From DATKJY01 sp964540105 (GTDB taxonomy: Bacteria; Zixibacteria; MSB-5A5; GN15; FEB-12), in the NCBI GenBank assembly GCA_964540105.1, contig CAZILL010000001.1, forward strand, positions 868,001 through 932,000: a stretch of 64,000 nucleotides of DNA, written 5' to 3'. Under the pieces are notes generated by a model that worked only from the letters and a program-made list of their open reading frames with translations, made no database searches and was not told where the DNA came from. Shown here piece after piece: positions 20,175 to 29,021 of the stretch. The position numbers and the translations under genes were made by a program. Position 1 is the stretch's first letter, and each line of letters begins with the position of its first letter.

Positions 20175-23100
20175 ATGGATTCAACAATCAGGGCGTTAGG
20201 GATAGACATCGGCTCGGTGGCCGTGAAACTCGTGCTCCGCGAGCACGGACAGGTCAGTCGTCGCGTGTACCGACGATTCGATGACGGGCCGTTCGAGACG
20301 CTTCGTGATCTTCTCAACTCTGAGTTTCCCGACCTCACCGGTCAACCTTTGAATCTCGGTTTGACTGGAATCGGCTCCAAGACCGCCCACTCGGTTCTCG
20401 GGGGAAAGCCGTTCGGCGAGATAGCTGCGCTGGCGGCCGCCAACTTCCACGTGCTCCCGTATGTGAGAACTGTCATTGAGATGGGGGGAGAGGACTCCAA
20501 GTTGCTCATTCTCGACAGTGTCAATCGTTCGGTTGTGGATTTCGCCATGAACGCTCAGTGCGCCGCCGGCACCGGCTCGTTTCTCGATCAGCAGGCGGGG
20601 CGTTTGAATATCTCCATCGAGGACGAATTTGGCGCGCTGGCGCTCAAGTCACTTCACCCGCCCCGGATCGCCGGACGCTGCTCCGTATTTGCCAAGTCCG
20701 ACATGATCCATCTTCAGCAGATCGCCACTCCTGACTACGACATTGTGGCCGGCCTCTGCTTTGCTGTGGCGCGTAATTTCAAGAGCGCGATCGCGCGGGG
20801 AAAGCGGTTCGACAAACCCATCGCTTTCGAAGGGGGAGTGGCGGCCAACCCGGGAATGGTGCGAGCGTTCACGGAAATCCTTGATCTTGCCGAAGGAGAA
20901 CTCATTGTTCCGCCCGATCACAACGTGATGGGGGCATTGGGGGCCTCGCTACTCGCCGAGGAGCAGCGTACTGTAGTGCAGTCATTTGAACCTGAAAAGA
21001 TCGACGCGTACCTACAGTTTCAACGCGTGGCTGAATCAGGCCATGAAGCGCTCTCCTTCGATTTCCCGGAGACCAAGTACTATGATGTCACTTCGGCTCG
21101 TCCCCGTGCCATGACAACGCCCACCGATATGTTTCTCGGTGTTGATATCGGTTCCCTTTCTACGAATGTCGTGCTGATCGACCGCGAAAATCGCGTTGTT
21201 GCTCGGCGCTACCTGATGACCGAGGGGAGGCCAATCGAAGCGGTACGGCGCGGGCTTGCCGAAATCGGCCTGGAAGTCGGCGACCGGGCCGTTGTTCGGG
21301 CCGTCGGCACTACCGGGTCGGGGCGTTACTTAATCGCGGACTACATTGGAGCGGACATTGTTCGCAACGAAATCACCGCCCAGGCTACTGCCGCGGTGAC
21401 GATTGACCCCAAGGTCGACACGATTTTCGAGATCGGCGGCCAGGATTCAAAGTACATCTCGTTATCGAACAAAGCGGTCATCGACTTTGAAATGAATAAG
21501 GCTTGCGCGGCAGGAACGGGTTCATTCTTGCAGGAGCAGGCCGAAAAGCTCCGAATCAACATCGAGACCGAATTTGGTGACAAAGCCCTCTGCTCGACCT
21601 GTCCGGTAGGGTGTGGCGAGCGCTGCACGGTCTTCATGGAATCCGACCTCGTGGCGCATCAGCGCTCCGGCGCTCGAAAGGAGGATCTCATTGCCGGTCT
21701 GGCCTATTCTATCGCCAGCAACTACCTCACCCGAGTCGTGGGGGATCGCAAGGTCGGCGACAATATTTTCTTTCAGGGAGGAGTGGCCTGGAACAAGGGC
21801 GTCGTTGCGGCTTTCGAGAAACTGACCGGCAAGACCATCACTGTCCCGCCTCACCACGACGTCACCGGGGCTATTGGCGCCGCTATTTTGGCGATGGAAA
21901 AGGATGCCGAACCCGGCTTCCAAACAGCCTTCAAGGGTTTTGATATCTACAAGCGAACCTATCAGCTCTCGAGCTTTCCGTGCGAAGATTGCTCCAATCA
22001 TTGCGAGATACGAAAGGTCGAGATAGAGAACGAGAGCCCACTCTTTTATGGCGCGCGGTGCGAAAAGTACGAAGTCGACAAGAAGGGGGACGACGCTCTG
22101 CCGGAGAACTACACGAGTTTCAGGCAGAAGCACCTGCACCGGAAGTATTTCGATGGGAATTCCCCGGCAACCATGATTGGAACGATCGGTATTCCACGTG
22201 TGCTCCATTTCTTTGATTTCTATCCCTTTTGGCGGGCCTTCTTCGAAGCGACCGGACGTCAGGTTGTCACCTCTGATCCGTCGAATCAGCGCATCGTTGA
22301 GGATTCCCTTGAGTTGTTCAGCGCCGAAACCTGCTATCCGATAAAGCTCGTCTATGGCCACATCGCCAATCTCGTCTCAAAAAAGGTCGATGCCATCTTC
22401 CTGCCGTCACTCATTCGCGTTGCGGAGGAAGAGCAGCAGGTCGGCGATGCGGCGTTTTCATGTCCTTATGTCCAGACCATCGCCTCGTCGGTCAAAGCCC
22501 GCTTTGATTTCAAGTCACATGGGATAGATTTCATTGACAGCGCCGTTTCCTTCACCTACAACGAAGAGGATCTCCGTGTTCAACTGAAATCGCTCGGCAA
22601 TCGTCTTCGCCTGAATGAGCGCGAGATCACCAAAGGGGTTCGGGCCGGTCTGAAGGCATACCGCTCGTTCCGCCAGAATCTGGCCGACGAGGGTCGGAAG
22701 GCACTCGACGATATCAAGCCCGATGAAAAAGTTCTCGTGCTCATAAGCCGACCGTACAATGGGTACGATCGCCGTCTGTCTCTTGAAATACCCGACAAGA
22801 TTCGCAATCTGGGCTACAAGGTAATCCCTGTCGACTTCCTTCCACTCGAAGAAGGGAGCACTGATTTGGGCAACATGTACTGGCGCTCGGGGAGAAGGAT
22901 CCTCCTGGCCGCGGATCTCATCCGCAAGCATCCGAATCTGTTCGCCGTGTACATCACCTCATTCGGGTGTGGCCCCGATTCGTTCATCACTCATTTCTTC
23001 CGTCGGGCGATGAGCGGCAAACCGTATCTTCAGCTTGAGATCGACGAGCATTCCGCCGACGCCGGGCTGATCACTCGCGCCGAAGCATTCATCGATTCTC

Positions 23101-24407
23101 TGCGATTCTACAAGTACGAACCGCCGATCTCAGCGTTTTCCGTTGCCTGCGACAGCTTCAAGCCCTTTGAGAAAACGATCTTTATACCATACATGTGCGA
23201 CCATGCCTTCCCCTTGAAGGCCGCCTTTCAACGTTGCGGTCTCAACGCTGACGTTCTCGACGAACCCGACACTCTGACGCTCGAATACGGCAAGAAATTT
23301 ACATCCGGCAAAGAGTGTTTTCCCTGCGTTACGACGACCGGTGATATGATCAAGAAGATACACTCAAAGGGTTTTGATCGATCGCGCTCAGTCTTCTTCA
23401 TGCCTGCCGCCACCGGTCCCTGCCGCTTCGGGCTCTACAATCAATTCCATCGTATGGTTCTGGACGATCTCGGATACACTGACATTCCCATCTACTCGCC
23501 GAATTCCAAGGACGGCTATCAGCAGTTCGGCCTCGATGGTACCTCATTTCGCACGCTGGCCTGGCGCGGAATGGTGTTTGTCGATTGTTTGATCAAGTGC
23601 CTGCATCGAACCCGACCATATGAAAGGAATCTCGGACAGGCTGAAAGACTCTATCTTGAGTATCTGGCTCGGCTGCAAGAGTCCATTATCAATGACGATT
23701 CCCTCGAAAAGCTGGCGGAACAGGCTGCAGTTGCCTTTTCGCAGTTAGAAATGGACGTTGTGGCCCGACCCATAGTGGGAGTCGTGGGCGAGATCTACCT
23801 GCGAAACAACCGCTTCTCCAACAATCATTTAATCGAGAAGCTCGAGCGCCTGGGTCTCGAAGTCTGGTTGGCGCCCTTCACGGAATGGCCCCTCTACACG
23901 TCTGCGACCTTTCGTCGTGATTCATGGACAAACCGCGATTTCAAAGGACTGCTCAAGAGTGTCATTCAGATCGGCGTGCAGCGTTATCAGGAACACTCGA
24001 TTGCACGCCGATTCGCGCGTTATTTCCCCTTCGTTCATGATGAATCAGTCGAGTCCCTCATGCAGCGCGCCTCGCACTATCTATCACTGAACTATAAGGG
24101 GGAGGCGATACTTTCAGTGGGGAAGGCCGTTGAGATGGTCGAGAAGGGGGCTTGCGGGGTTGTCAACGCCATGCCCTTCAACTGTATGCCCGGCACGGTG
24201 GTCAGTTCCTTGTCGAAGAAGGTATCGGACGACATGGGCCAGGTCCCCTGGCTGAACATCAGCTATGAAGGCTTGCGGGACTCCGGCGAGGAGACTCGGC
24301 TTGAGGCCTTCGCCGATCAAGTAAAGTCCTTCTCAGCCGCAAGCGAGGGGCGTTTCAGAGCGAAATCCGTTCGTAACCGCATGCACCGCATGAAAAAAGA
24401 CTTCTGA
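20175..24407 (+). CDS. Double-domain acyl-CoA dehydratase activase (BadF/BcrA family) fused to DUF2229/HgdB-like region
   Basis: A 1410-residue protein of a known large family. Two BadF/BadG/BcrA/BcrD ATPase domains come first (about 8-265 and 316-585), each with 'DIGS', 'GGEDSK' or 'GGQDSK', 'CAAGTGSFL', and 'RCSVFAKSD' or 'RCTVFMESD'. Cysteines of the last two motifs would bind a [4Fe-4S] cluster at the dimer interface, as in 2-hydroxyglutaryl-CoA dehydratase activase. A cysteine-rich linker (CEDCSNHCEI) leads to DUF2229 (from about 670, 'RVLHFFDFYPFWRAFF') and a HgdB-like half. Such fusions probably couple ATP hydrolysis to low-potential electron transfer; the substrate is unknown and no separate dehydratase genes are adjacent. 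Confidence 0.92.
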   Translation: MDSTIRALGIDIGSVAVKLVLREHGQVSRRVYRRFDDGPFETLRDLLNSEFPDLTGQPLNLGLTGIGSKTAHSVLGGKPFGEIAALAAANFHVLPYVRTVIEMGGEDSKLLILDSVNRSVVDFAMNAQCAAGTGSFLDQQAGRLNISIEDEFGALALKSLHPPRIAGRCSVFAKSDMIHLQQIATPDYDIVAGLCFAVARNFKSAIARGKRFDKPIAFEGGVAANPGMVRAFTEILDLAEGELIVPPDHNVMGALGASLLAEEQRTVVQSFEPEKIDAYLQFQRVAESGHEALSFDFPETKYYDVTSARPRAMTTPTDMFLGVDIGSLSTNVVLIDRENRVVARRYLMTEGRPIEAVRRGLAEIGLEVGDRAVVRAVGTTGSGRYLIADYIGADIVRNEITAQATAAVTIDPKVDTIFEIGGQDSKYISLSNKAVIDFEMNKACAAGTGSFLQEQAEKLRINIETEFGDKALCSTCPVGCGERCTVFMESDLVAHQRSGARKEDLIAGLAYSIASNYLTRVVGDRKVGDNIFFQGGVAWNKGVVAAFEKLTGKTITVPPHHDVTGAIGAAILAMEKDAEPGFQTAFKGFDIYKRTYQLSSFPCEDCSNHCEIRKVEIENESPLFYGARCEKYEVDKKGDDALPENYTSFRQKHLHRKYFDGNSPATMIGTIGIPRVLHFFDFYPFWRAFFEATGRQVVTSDPSNQRIVEDSLELFSAETCYPIKLVYGHIANLVSKKVDAIFLPSLIRVAEEEQQVGDAAFSCPYVQTIASSVKARFDFKSHGIDFIDSAVSFTYNEEDLRVQLKSLGNRLRLNEREITKGVRAGLKAYRSFRQNLADEGRKALDDIKPDEKVLVLISRPYNGYDRRLSLEIPDKIRNLGYKVIPVDFLPLEEGSTDLGNMYWRSGRRILLAADLIRKHPNLFAVYITSFGCGPDSFITHFFRRAMSGKPYLQLEIDEHSADAGLITRAEAFIDSLRFYKYEPPISAFSVACDSFKPFEKTIFIPYMCDHAFPLKAAFQRCGLNADVLDEPDTLTLEYGKKFTSGKECFPCVTTTGDMIKKIHSKGFDRSRSVFFMPAATGPCRFGLYNQFHRMVLDDLGYTDIPIYSPNSKDGYQQFGLDGTSFRTLAWRGMVFVDCLIKCLHRTRPYERNLGQAERLYLEYLARLQESIINDDSLEKLAEQAAVAFSQLEMDVVARPIVGVVGEIYLRNNRFSNNHLIEKLERLGLEVWLAPFTEWPLYTSATFRRDSWTNRDFKGLLKSVIQIGVQRYQEHSIARRFARYFPFVHDESVESLMQRASHYLSLNYKGEAILSVGKAVEMVEKGACGVVNAMPFNCMPGTVVSSLSKKVSDDMGQVPWLNISYEGLRDSGEETRLEAFADQVKSFSAASEGRFRAKSVRNRMHRMKKDF

Positions 24408-24452
24408 TCGATAGCGATTGATTTTTTGATCCCCCTGGACCATATTCGTGTT

Positions 24453-24484
24453 AGCAGATTCCGGCTCGAGCAGCCGGAATCTAA
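24453..24484 (+). terminator. Hairpin after the activase gene
   Basis: GATTCCGGCT (24457-24466 region) pairs perfectly with AGCCGGAATC across a five-base loop. There is no clear U-tract, so it may be a processing or Rho-assisted end, or a structure in the trxA leader. Confidence 0.4.
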
Positions 24485-24566
24485 CTACGGCGTGCTGGAA
24501 CCCGATTCTGTTTCGGTTGTTTGAGTACGAGAGAATTTGAACTTTGATAAAAGTGAAGGATACAGC

Positions 24567-24893
24567 ATGAGCAAACCGATTGAGATCACTGACGCGACCT
24601 TCGCCAAGGAAGTGCTTGAATCTGAAATGCCGGTCGTCGTTGACTTCTGGGCCACGTGGTGCGGTCCGTGCAAGATGATCGCCCCCATCCTTGAGGAGCT
24701 CGCCAAAGAGATGGGCGACAAAGTAAAGATCACCAAGCTCGACGTCGACAGCAACAACCAGACGGCTGGGAAGTACAAGATCATGTCGATCCCGTCCTTG
24801 CTCTTTTTCCGCAACGGACAAGTGGTTGACCAGGTCATCGGAGCCGCCTCAAAATCGCAACTCCTCTCCCGGCTGGAGAAGGTCCTGGCGTAG
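24567..24893 (+). CDS. trxA: Thioredoxin
   Basis: General dithiol reductant. The 108-residue standard protein starts at the ATG at 24567, preceded six bases upstream by AAGGA; an in-frame TTG at 24537 adds ten unusual residues and is rejected. The active site WCGPC places the redox pair at Cys32 and Cys35; 'VVDFWATWCGPCKMIAPIL' and the cis-proline region 'IMSIPSLLFFRNG' are canonical. There is no signal peptide, so it is cytoplasmic. The next genes are a candidate redox-active small selenoprotein and, further on, CcdA. Confidence 0.98.
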   Translation: MSKPIEITDATFAKEVLESEMPVVVDFWATWCGPCKMIAPILEELAKEMGDKVKITKLDVDSNNQTAGKYKIMSIPSLLFFRNGQVVDQVIGAASKSQLLSRLEKVLA

Positions 24894-24907
24894 TTTCAGC
24901 TTGCAGA

Positions 24908-24935
24908 GCCGGTGAAAGCACCGGCCCGCATGATT
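24908..24935 (+). terminator. Weak terminator after trxA
   Basis: GCCGGTG (24908-24914), AAAG loop, CACCGGC (24919-24925), then CCGCATGATTTT. The T-run is displaced from the stem, so strength is uncertain. Confidence 0.45.
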
Positions 24936-25038
24936 TTCCGTACCCACTGGAACAAAGCGCGTCCGCTGCCGATTCCATACGTAGAGTTCTCTTCTTTGCA
25001 GGGCTTTGAACCATTGAACGTGAGTTGTTAGGAACTTC

Positions 25039-25209
25039 TTGGACTGGTACGATCTGTTATTTCTCGGGCTCTTTGTCGCCGTTTGGCTGCTCCTGGTGAC
25101 CAAGGTCTTTCCTCGATACGGCATCCCCACCTGAATGGGGGATTCATGCCGTCTCCCGGAGGGAGACAAAACAGCGCCAAAGCCCGACCCGAGCCGACGG
25201 GACCCGTAG
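25039..25209 (+). CDS. Candidate 56-residue membrane selenoprotein (in-frame UGA at 25132-25134)
   Basis: The frame starts at a TTG (25039) with AGGA five bases upstream. It encodes 31 residues (MDWYDLLFLG... ending FPRYGIPT) with one transmembrane helix, then TGA at 25132, and continues in frame as MGDSCRLPEGDK... for 24 more residues to TAG (25207-25209). If UGA is read as selenocysteine, residue 32 forms a U-x4-C pair with Cys37 at the membrane face. A perfect hairpin follows the UGA at bacterial SECIS spacing (separate entry). If UGA is a true stop, this is a 31-residue membrane peptide. It sits between thioredoxin and rhomboid genes. Reading through is an inference. Confidence 0.55.
25151..25167 (+). 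promoter_or_regulatory. SECIS-like hairpin downstream of in-frame UGA
   Basis: GTCTCCC (25151-25157), loop GGA (25158-25160), GGGAGAC (25161-25167): seven perfect pairs with G in the first loop positions. The loop begins 23 bases after the UGA, within the 16-37 base range used for bacterial SECIS elements. There is no U-tract behind it, which argues against a terminator. Confidence 0.5.
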
Positions 25210-25281
25210 TTTCGCGAATTCATATCCTTATTTACTCACTTCTTTACGAAAACCGTCCTGACGCCGATATTATAAGGAACC

Positions 25282-26115
25282 ATGAGGACCTCCCGCTATA
25301 ACCCAAGTCGCCCCTACGGCGACAATGTTGGCTTCGGCTCAGGGGTTATTTCCCCTTTCATTAAGGTGATGCTCATCGCCAATGCCGCTGTGTTCCTGGG
25401 GCAGTACTTCCTGCCTCAGATCACCGAGCGTTTCGGTCTGACACCCACCCTGTTCTTCGCGCAATTCCCAGTCCTGATCTATCAGGTCTTTACGTACATG
25501 TTCCTCCACGGGGGCCTGGCGCACATATTCTTCAATATGTTCACGCTCTGGATGTTTGGTACCGAGATCGAGTACGCCTGGGGCACGCGATCATTCGCCC
25601 GTTTCTATCTCATCTGCGGCCTCGCGGGCGGGATTCTTTCTCTGGCCGTCTTTCCTCATCAGGAAAGCACGATCATCGGAGCATCGGGGGCGATTTACGG
25701 CATTCTGGCGGCCTACTGGTTGATGTTTCCCGATCGACTCCTGTACATATACTTTCTGTTTCCCGTTAAGGTGAAGTACGCGATCCCCGGCATGATGCTT
25801 CTCGGCTACTTCTTTTCAAGCGGACACATTGCCCACATGGCGCATCTCGGCGGAGCCCTCTGCGGTCTTGCCTATCTCAAAGTGGATTGGCGGTGGCTTG
25901 CCGTCGGGCAGAAATTTAAAGACTTGCGCCACAAGAAGCAGCTGGCTATGCTCAGCAAGAGACGTCAGAAAGCCGATGAGGTTATGCAACGTGTCGATGC
26001 TATCCTCGACAAGATAAACGAAGTCGGGATGGAAAATCTTACGAAAAGTGAGCGCAAGTTCCTTGAAGAAGCATCCTCGCAATTATCGAAGCAACGCGAC
26101 CCTCGGGAGAAGTAG
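25282..26115 (+). CDS. Rhomboid family intramembrane serine protease
   Basis: Cleaves substrates within or near the membrane. The 277-residue protein has six hydrophobic helices between residues 25 and 200, the Ser motif 'GASGAIYG' (Ser135) and the His of 'HMAHLGGALCG' (His188), forming the Ser-His dyad, as well as the 'FLHGGLAHIFFNMFTLWMFG' segment that corresponds to the L1 loop/TM2 region. A charged cytoplasmic tail of about 75 residues follows. The next gene starts at the base after its stop, so the two are coupled. Substrate unknown. Confidence 0.93.
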   Translation: MRTSRYNPSRPYGDNVGFGSGVISPFIKVMLIANAAVFLGQYFLPQITERFGLTPTLFFAQFPVLIYQVFTYMFLHGGLAHIFFNMFTLWMFGTEIEYAWGTRSFARFYLICGLAGGILSLAVFPHQESTIIGASGAIYGILAAYWLMFPDRLLYIYFLFPVKVKYAIPGMMLLGYFFSSGHIAHMAHLGGALCGLAYLKVDWRWLAVGQKFKDLRHKKQLAMLSKRRQKADEVMQRVDAILDKINEVGMENLTKSERKFLEEASSQLSKQRDPREK

Positions 26116-27366
26116 TTGACAGCCCCAAGAAAAAGGGTCCTTCTGGCCGAACCGACCGATGCCATCCGTCATGCGGCGGAGACCGCCCTTCGGCAGAACG
26201 GCTTTGAAGTCATCTCCGTTGGGAGCGCCGAGTCGGCTCAGGAGGTCCTGCAATTCTCGCGCCCTGATGTCCTTATTGTTGGCGCCGCAATTCAGACTCA
26301 TGATGGGCATCCGTTCTACGAGATGGTCCAATCCCACCCTCAGTATTCGAAATTTCCTTTGCTGATTGTCGAAGATGATCAGCGCTCCGAAATCCCCTTT
26401 CCTCCCGAAGTAGTCATTACCCAACCGATTGACCCACGAGAGCTGGTCCAGAAGGCGATGACTTTTTCCGGCTCAATGAACGGACATTCGCATAAAAGCG
26501 CCGCCAATCCTCTCGGAGCAGTTTCCATTGACGATGAATTCCTCGATACCGCTCTCGGTCTCGATCGTATCGACGTCACAGGATCGGAAGTTCTCGACCG
26601 GTCGACGACCTCTTTGAATGTCCCCAACGTCCCAGTCGTACCGGATCACCATCTCGCAGATCATCCGCGAGGAGAACGCGAGGAGATGTCGGATTCGTCG
26701 CGGGTCGAGTCGTTGATGATCCGTGAACCCGGTTCGGAGATCACTGGCAAGCGACCACCCAAAGCCCCGGCCAAGAGCGGTTCTTCTGGGAGCAGCAAGC
26801 TTGAGATCATGACCGATCAATACGGTTTGTCCGATCCCCATGCCCTCAAACCACAGCAAAAGAACGTTGCACATGATTATGACTGGTTTGTCAACTCGAT
26901 GCGCGATGATGATCAGGGTAAAGAGCCGCGTTCACGCGACGATCACAAGATCACGGTAACTGACCCCTCGACTCAACTGGAGCCGCACACGAAATTCACC
27001 GCTTCGGAAACGGGCGCTATGCCTCCGACCGGTCAGAATTCACCGCGCGGCTCGCGTTCGTCCGCGGGTGTAGAGAAATTCATCGACGAGTTCAAGAAAG
27101 AGATCGAACTTCTGCGTTCTACTGAATCCGAAGCGCTGCCTCTGGACAGTGACAAGTCCCGCGATCGTCGAGGTGGACAGCCACTTGCCTGGGAGGAGAC
27201 AGTGGAGAAGATTACCTACGAGCAGGTTGATCTGTTCACTCGTCAAGTCGCCTCGGAGTTAGCCGAAAAGCTTGCCACAAAGATCGCTGCAAAGCTTGAT
27301 CCCGACAAGTTGCTTCAACTGATCAAAGACGAAGTTATCGCTCGTGCGTCGCGAAAAGTCTCTTGA
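26116..27366 (+). CDS. Degenerate receiver-domain protein
   Basis: A 416-residue protein starting at a TTG that touches the rhomboid stop, with GGAGA six bases upstream. Residues 6-115 look like a CheY-type receiver (RVLLAEPTDAIRHAAETALR... RPDVLIVGAA), but the phospho-acceptor aspartate position is glycine, so it is unlikely to be phosphorylated. The middle is long, hydrophilic and low in complexity. The C-terminal 60 residues are amphipathic ('VASELAEKLATKIAAKL'), as seen at the end of several receiver proteins of deltaproteobacteria and FCB bacteria, and may mediate polar or partner binding. Function unknown. Confidence 0.75.
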   Translation: MTAPRKRVLLAEPTDAIRHAAETALRQNGFEVISVGSAESAQEVLQFSRPDVLIVGAAIQTHDGHPFYEMVQSHPQYSKFPLLIVEDDQRSEIPFPPEVVITQPIDPRELVQKAMTFSGSMNGHSHKSAANPLGAVSIDDEFLDTALGLDRIDVTGSEVLDRSTTSLNVPNVPVVPDHHLADHPRGEREEMSDSSRVESLMIREPGSEITGKRPPKAPAKSGSSGSSKLEIMTDQYGLSDPHALKPQQKNVAHDYDWFVNSMRDDDQGKEPRSRDDHKITVTDPSTQLEPHTKFTASETGAMPPTGQNSPRGSRSSAGVEKFIDEFKKEIELLRSTESEALPLDSDKSRDRRGGQPLAWEETVEKITYEQVDLFTRQVASELAEKLATKIAAKLDPDKLLQLIKDEVIARASRKVS

Positions 27367-27402
27367 AAATCGGGAACTGCTGTCACCCTTTCACGGAATC
27401 CG

Positions 27403-27411
27403 TGGTATAAT
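27403..27411 (+). promoter_or_regulatory. Extended -10 promoter of ccdA
   Basis: TGgTATAAT is a perfect extended -10 element; no good -35 is present, as expected for that class. It lies 21 bases before the GTG start of ccdA. Confidence 0.6.
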
Positions 27412-27432
27412 CCCTCGAAATGGAAATCCAGC

Positions 27433-28173
27433 GTGTTTGATCAGCCAACTGTAGAAATCCCCGCGGCGATTCTTGCCGGGCTGTTGTCATTTCTCTCTCC
27501 GTGTGTGTTGCCGCTCATCCCGGGGTATCTTTCCTTCATCTCGGGTGTTTCCATAGATGACCTGACCCAGCGTGACCGTGCCCGCAGTCACACGATGAAA
27601 GTCTTTATCAATACGCTCTTTTTTGTGATCGGCTTTTCAGCCGTTTTCATATTCTTTGGGGCGCTTGCTCCTCAGATCGGAGCCATTCTCAAGTATAAAG
27701 AGATCTTCAACAAGGTCGCCGGTGCCCTGGTCTTTCTGTTCGGTTTGCATGTCGCGGGTGTGTTTAAGATCAAGGCGCTCAACTATGAACAGCGCATCCA
27801 CGCCGGGACAAAGAAATTCGGAGTTCTCGGTTCTGTAGTCATTGGTATGGCCTTCGCCTTCGGCTGGACGCCATGCATCGGCCCCATTCTGGCGGGCATC
27901 CTCACCCTCGCGGCTCAGCAGAGCACGACCGGTCAGGGTGTTATCCTGCTCATGTTTTACTCGGCTGGCCTGGGAATACCATTCATTCTCACGGCGCTGC
28001 TCTTCACCTATCTCATCGGCGCGTTCAGTTTCATCAAGCGACATTTCCGCGCCGTCGAGATCATTTCCGGCGCGCTTCTGATGGTAGTCGGGGTGCTGAT
28101 CTTCTTCGATCTTCTTCAGCGTATCTCCGGCTTCCTGCTCGATCTCTTTCCCGCCTTGCAGAATATCGGATAA
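27433..28173 (+). CDS. CcdA-type transmembrane thiol reductant carrier
   Basis: Moves reducing equivalents from cytoplasmic thioredoxin across the inner membrane, for cytochrome c maturation or periplasmic disulphide reduction. The 246 residues form six helices; the two redox cysteines lie in 'LSFLSPCVLPLIPGYLSF' and 'GWTPCIGPILAGIL', the hallmark pair of the DsbD/CcdA family. It starts at GTG 27433 with a weak ribosome site. Thioredoxin lies 2.5 kb upstream on the same strand; no cytochrome c genes are nearby. Confidence 0.94.
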   Translation: MFDQPTVEIPAAILAGLLSFLSPCVLPLIPGYLSFISGVSIDDLTQRDRARSHTMKVFINTLFFVIGFSAVFIFFGALAPQIGAILKYKEIFNKVAGALVFLFGLHVAGVFKIKALNYEQRIHAGTKKFGVLGSVVIGMAFAFGWTPCIGPILAGILTLAAQQSTTGQGVILLMFYSAGLGIPFILTALLFTYLIGAFSFIKRHFRAVEIISGALLMVVGVLIFFDLLQRISGFLLDLFPALQNIG

Positions 28174-28206
28174 CGAAATTATTCCCGCATTTTTCATGCG
28201 ACGCGC

Positions 28207-28235
28207 TTGACTCTCCGCGCGAGGGCGTTTATCTT
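28207..28235 (+). promoter_or_regulatory. Promoter of the DUF2064-creatininase pair
   Basis: TTGACT (28207-28212), a 17-base spacer and TATCTT (28230-28235), 36 bases before the ATG at 28272. Confidence 0.6.
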
Positions 28236-28271
28236 TTTTGAAAAGGCAATACCACCAGCACGCACAGGGAT

Positions 28272-29021
28272 ATGCAGCCGAAAAAGAAGAACGAGGCGGT
28301 CATCGCGATTTGTGTCCAGGAACCGACTGAAGAAGGTTCAACGATAGACCTGGGACTTATCAAAGGCGACGATCTGCGCTTTCTCCATCAGGCCTTTATC
28401 ACCGACACTCTCACCAATGCCTTGGATATCGCGAACGCGGATACTCGCCTATACTATGTCGGCGAGTCGGATCGCAAGCGGCTGGTCAAGATCGTCACCG
28501 AATATCTCCAGGGGAAGCTGACCGGCAAACTCGCCGATGCTCTCAAGGAACGCTATCTGGCGGTTGAACAACAAGTCGAAGGCTGGGGCAAACGAATCGA
28601 CAAAGTGTTCGTTGATTGCTTTGCCGCCGGCTATAAACATGTACTCCTGATCGGAAGCCGCACGCCGACCATTACCCCGAAAATGATGAAGACCGCCTTG
28701 AAGATGCTCAAGGAATCCGACGCTGTCTTCGGCCCGACACCCGAAGGGCGTTACTACACGATCGGCATGTCCGGTTCCTACCAGATTCCGCTGGCCGAAC
28801 TCGACTGGACCTCAGCCCACATCTACTGCGATGTTGCCGATGCCTTCTCCCAGCAAAATCTCTCCTGGTCCGAACTCGAAATCTGGTACGCCGTTGAATC
28901 GTCCGAGTATCTCGAGATGATGGCCCGCGACATTAACCAGTGCCGTTTCGAAGGGGATCTCAACACGGCTCGTGAGACCGAGATCATCATGGAGCGAATT
29001 CTCGCTCGTCTGGAACCCTGA
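28272..29021 (+). CDS. DUF2064 (TIGR04282-type) glycosyltransferase-like protein
   Basis: A 249-residue protein with the GT-A-like fold of DUF2064: an N-terminal strand 'AVIAICVQEP', the central 'KHVLLIGSRTPTIT' and 'SDAVFGPTPEGRYYTIGM'. In typical family members these read 'ivligsD.P.lt' and 'DvVlGPaeDGGYyLiGl', so the usual metal-binding aspartates at both places are replaced here (Arg/Thr and Glu/Arg). The activity may thus be altered. It ends at the base before the creatininase start, which implies a joint role. Biochemical function unknown. Confidence 0.8.
   Translation: MQPKKKNEAVIAICVQEPTEEGSTIDLGLIKGDDLRFLHQAFITDTLTNALDIANADTRLYYVGESDRKRLVKIVTEYLQGKLTGKLADALKERYLAVEQQVEGWGKRIDKVFVDCFAAGYKHVLLIGSRTPTITPKMMKTALKMLKESDAVFGPTPEGRYYTIGMSGSYQIPLAELDWTSAHIYCDVADAFSQQNLSWSELEIWYAVESSEYLEMMARDINQCRFEGDLNTARETEIIMERILARLEP

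Noticed and set aside
21522..22361. A 279-codon minus-strand open frame within the activase gene
   Set aside because: Shadow of the activase coding frame with no ribosome site or family features.
25151..25167. The hairpin after the small open frame as a terminator
   Set aside because: There is no T-run after the stem, and the frame stays open across it; the SECIS-like reading explains spacing and frame better, though not proven.
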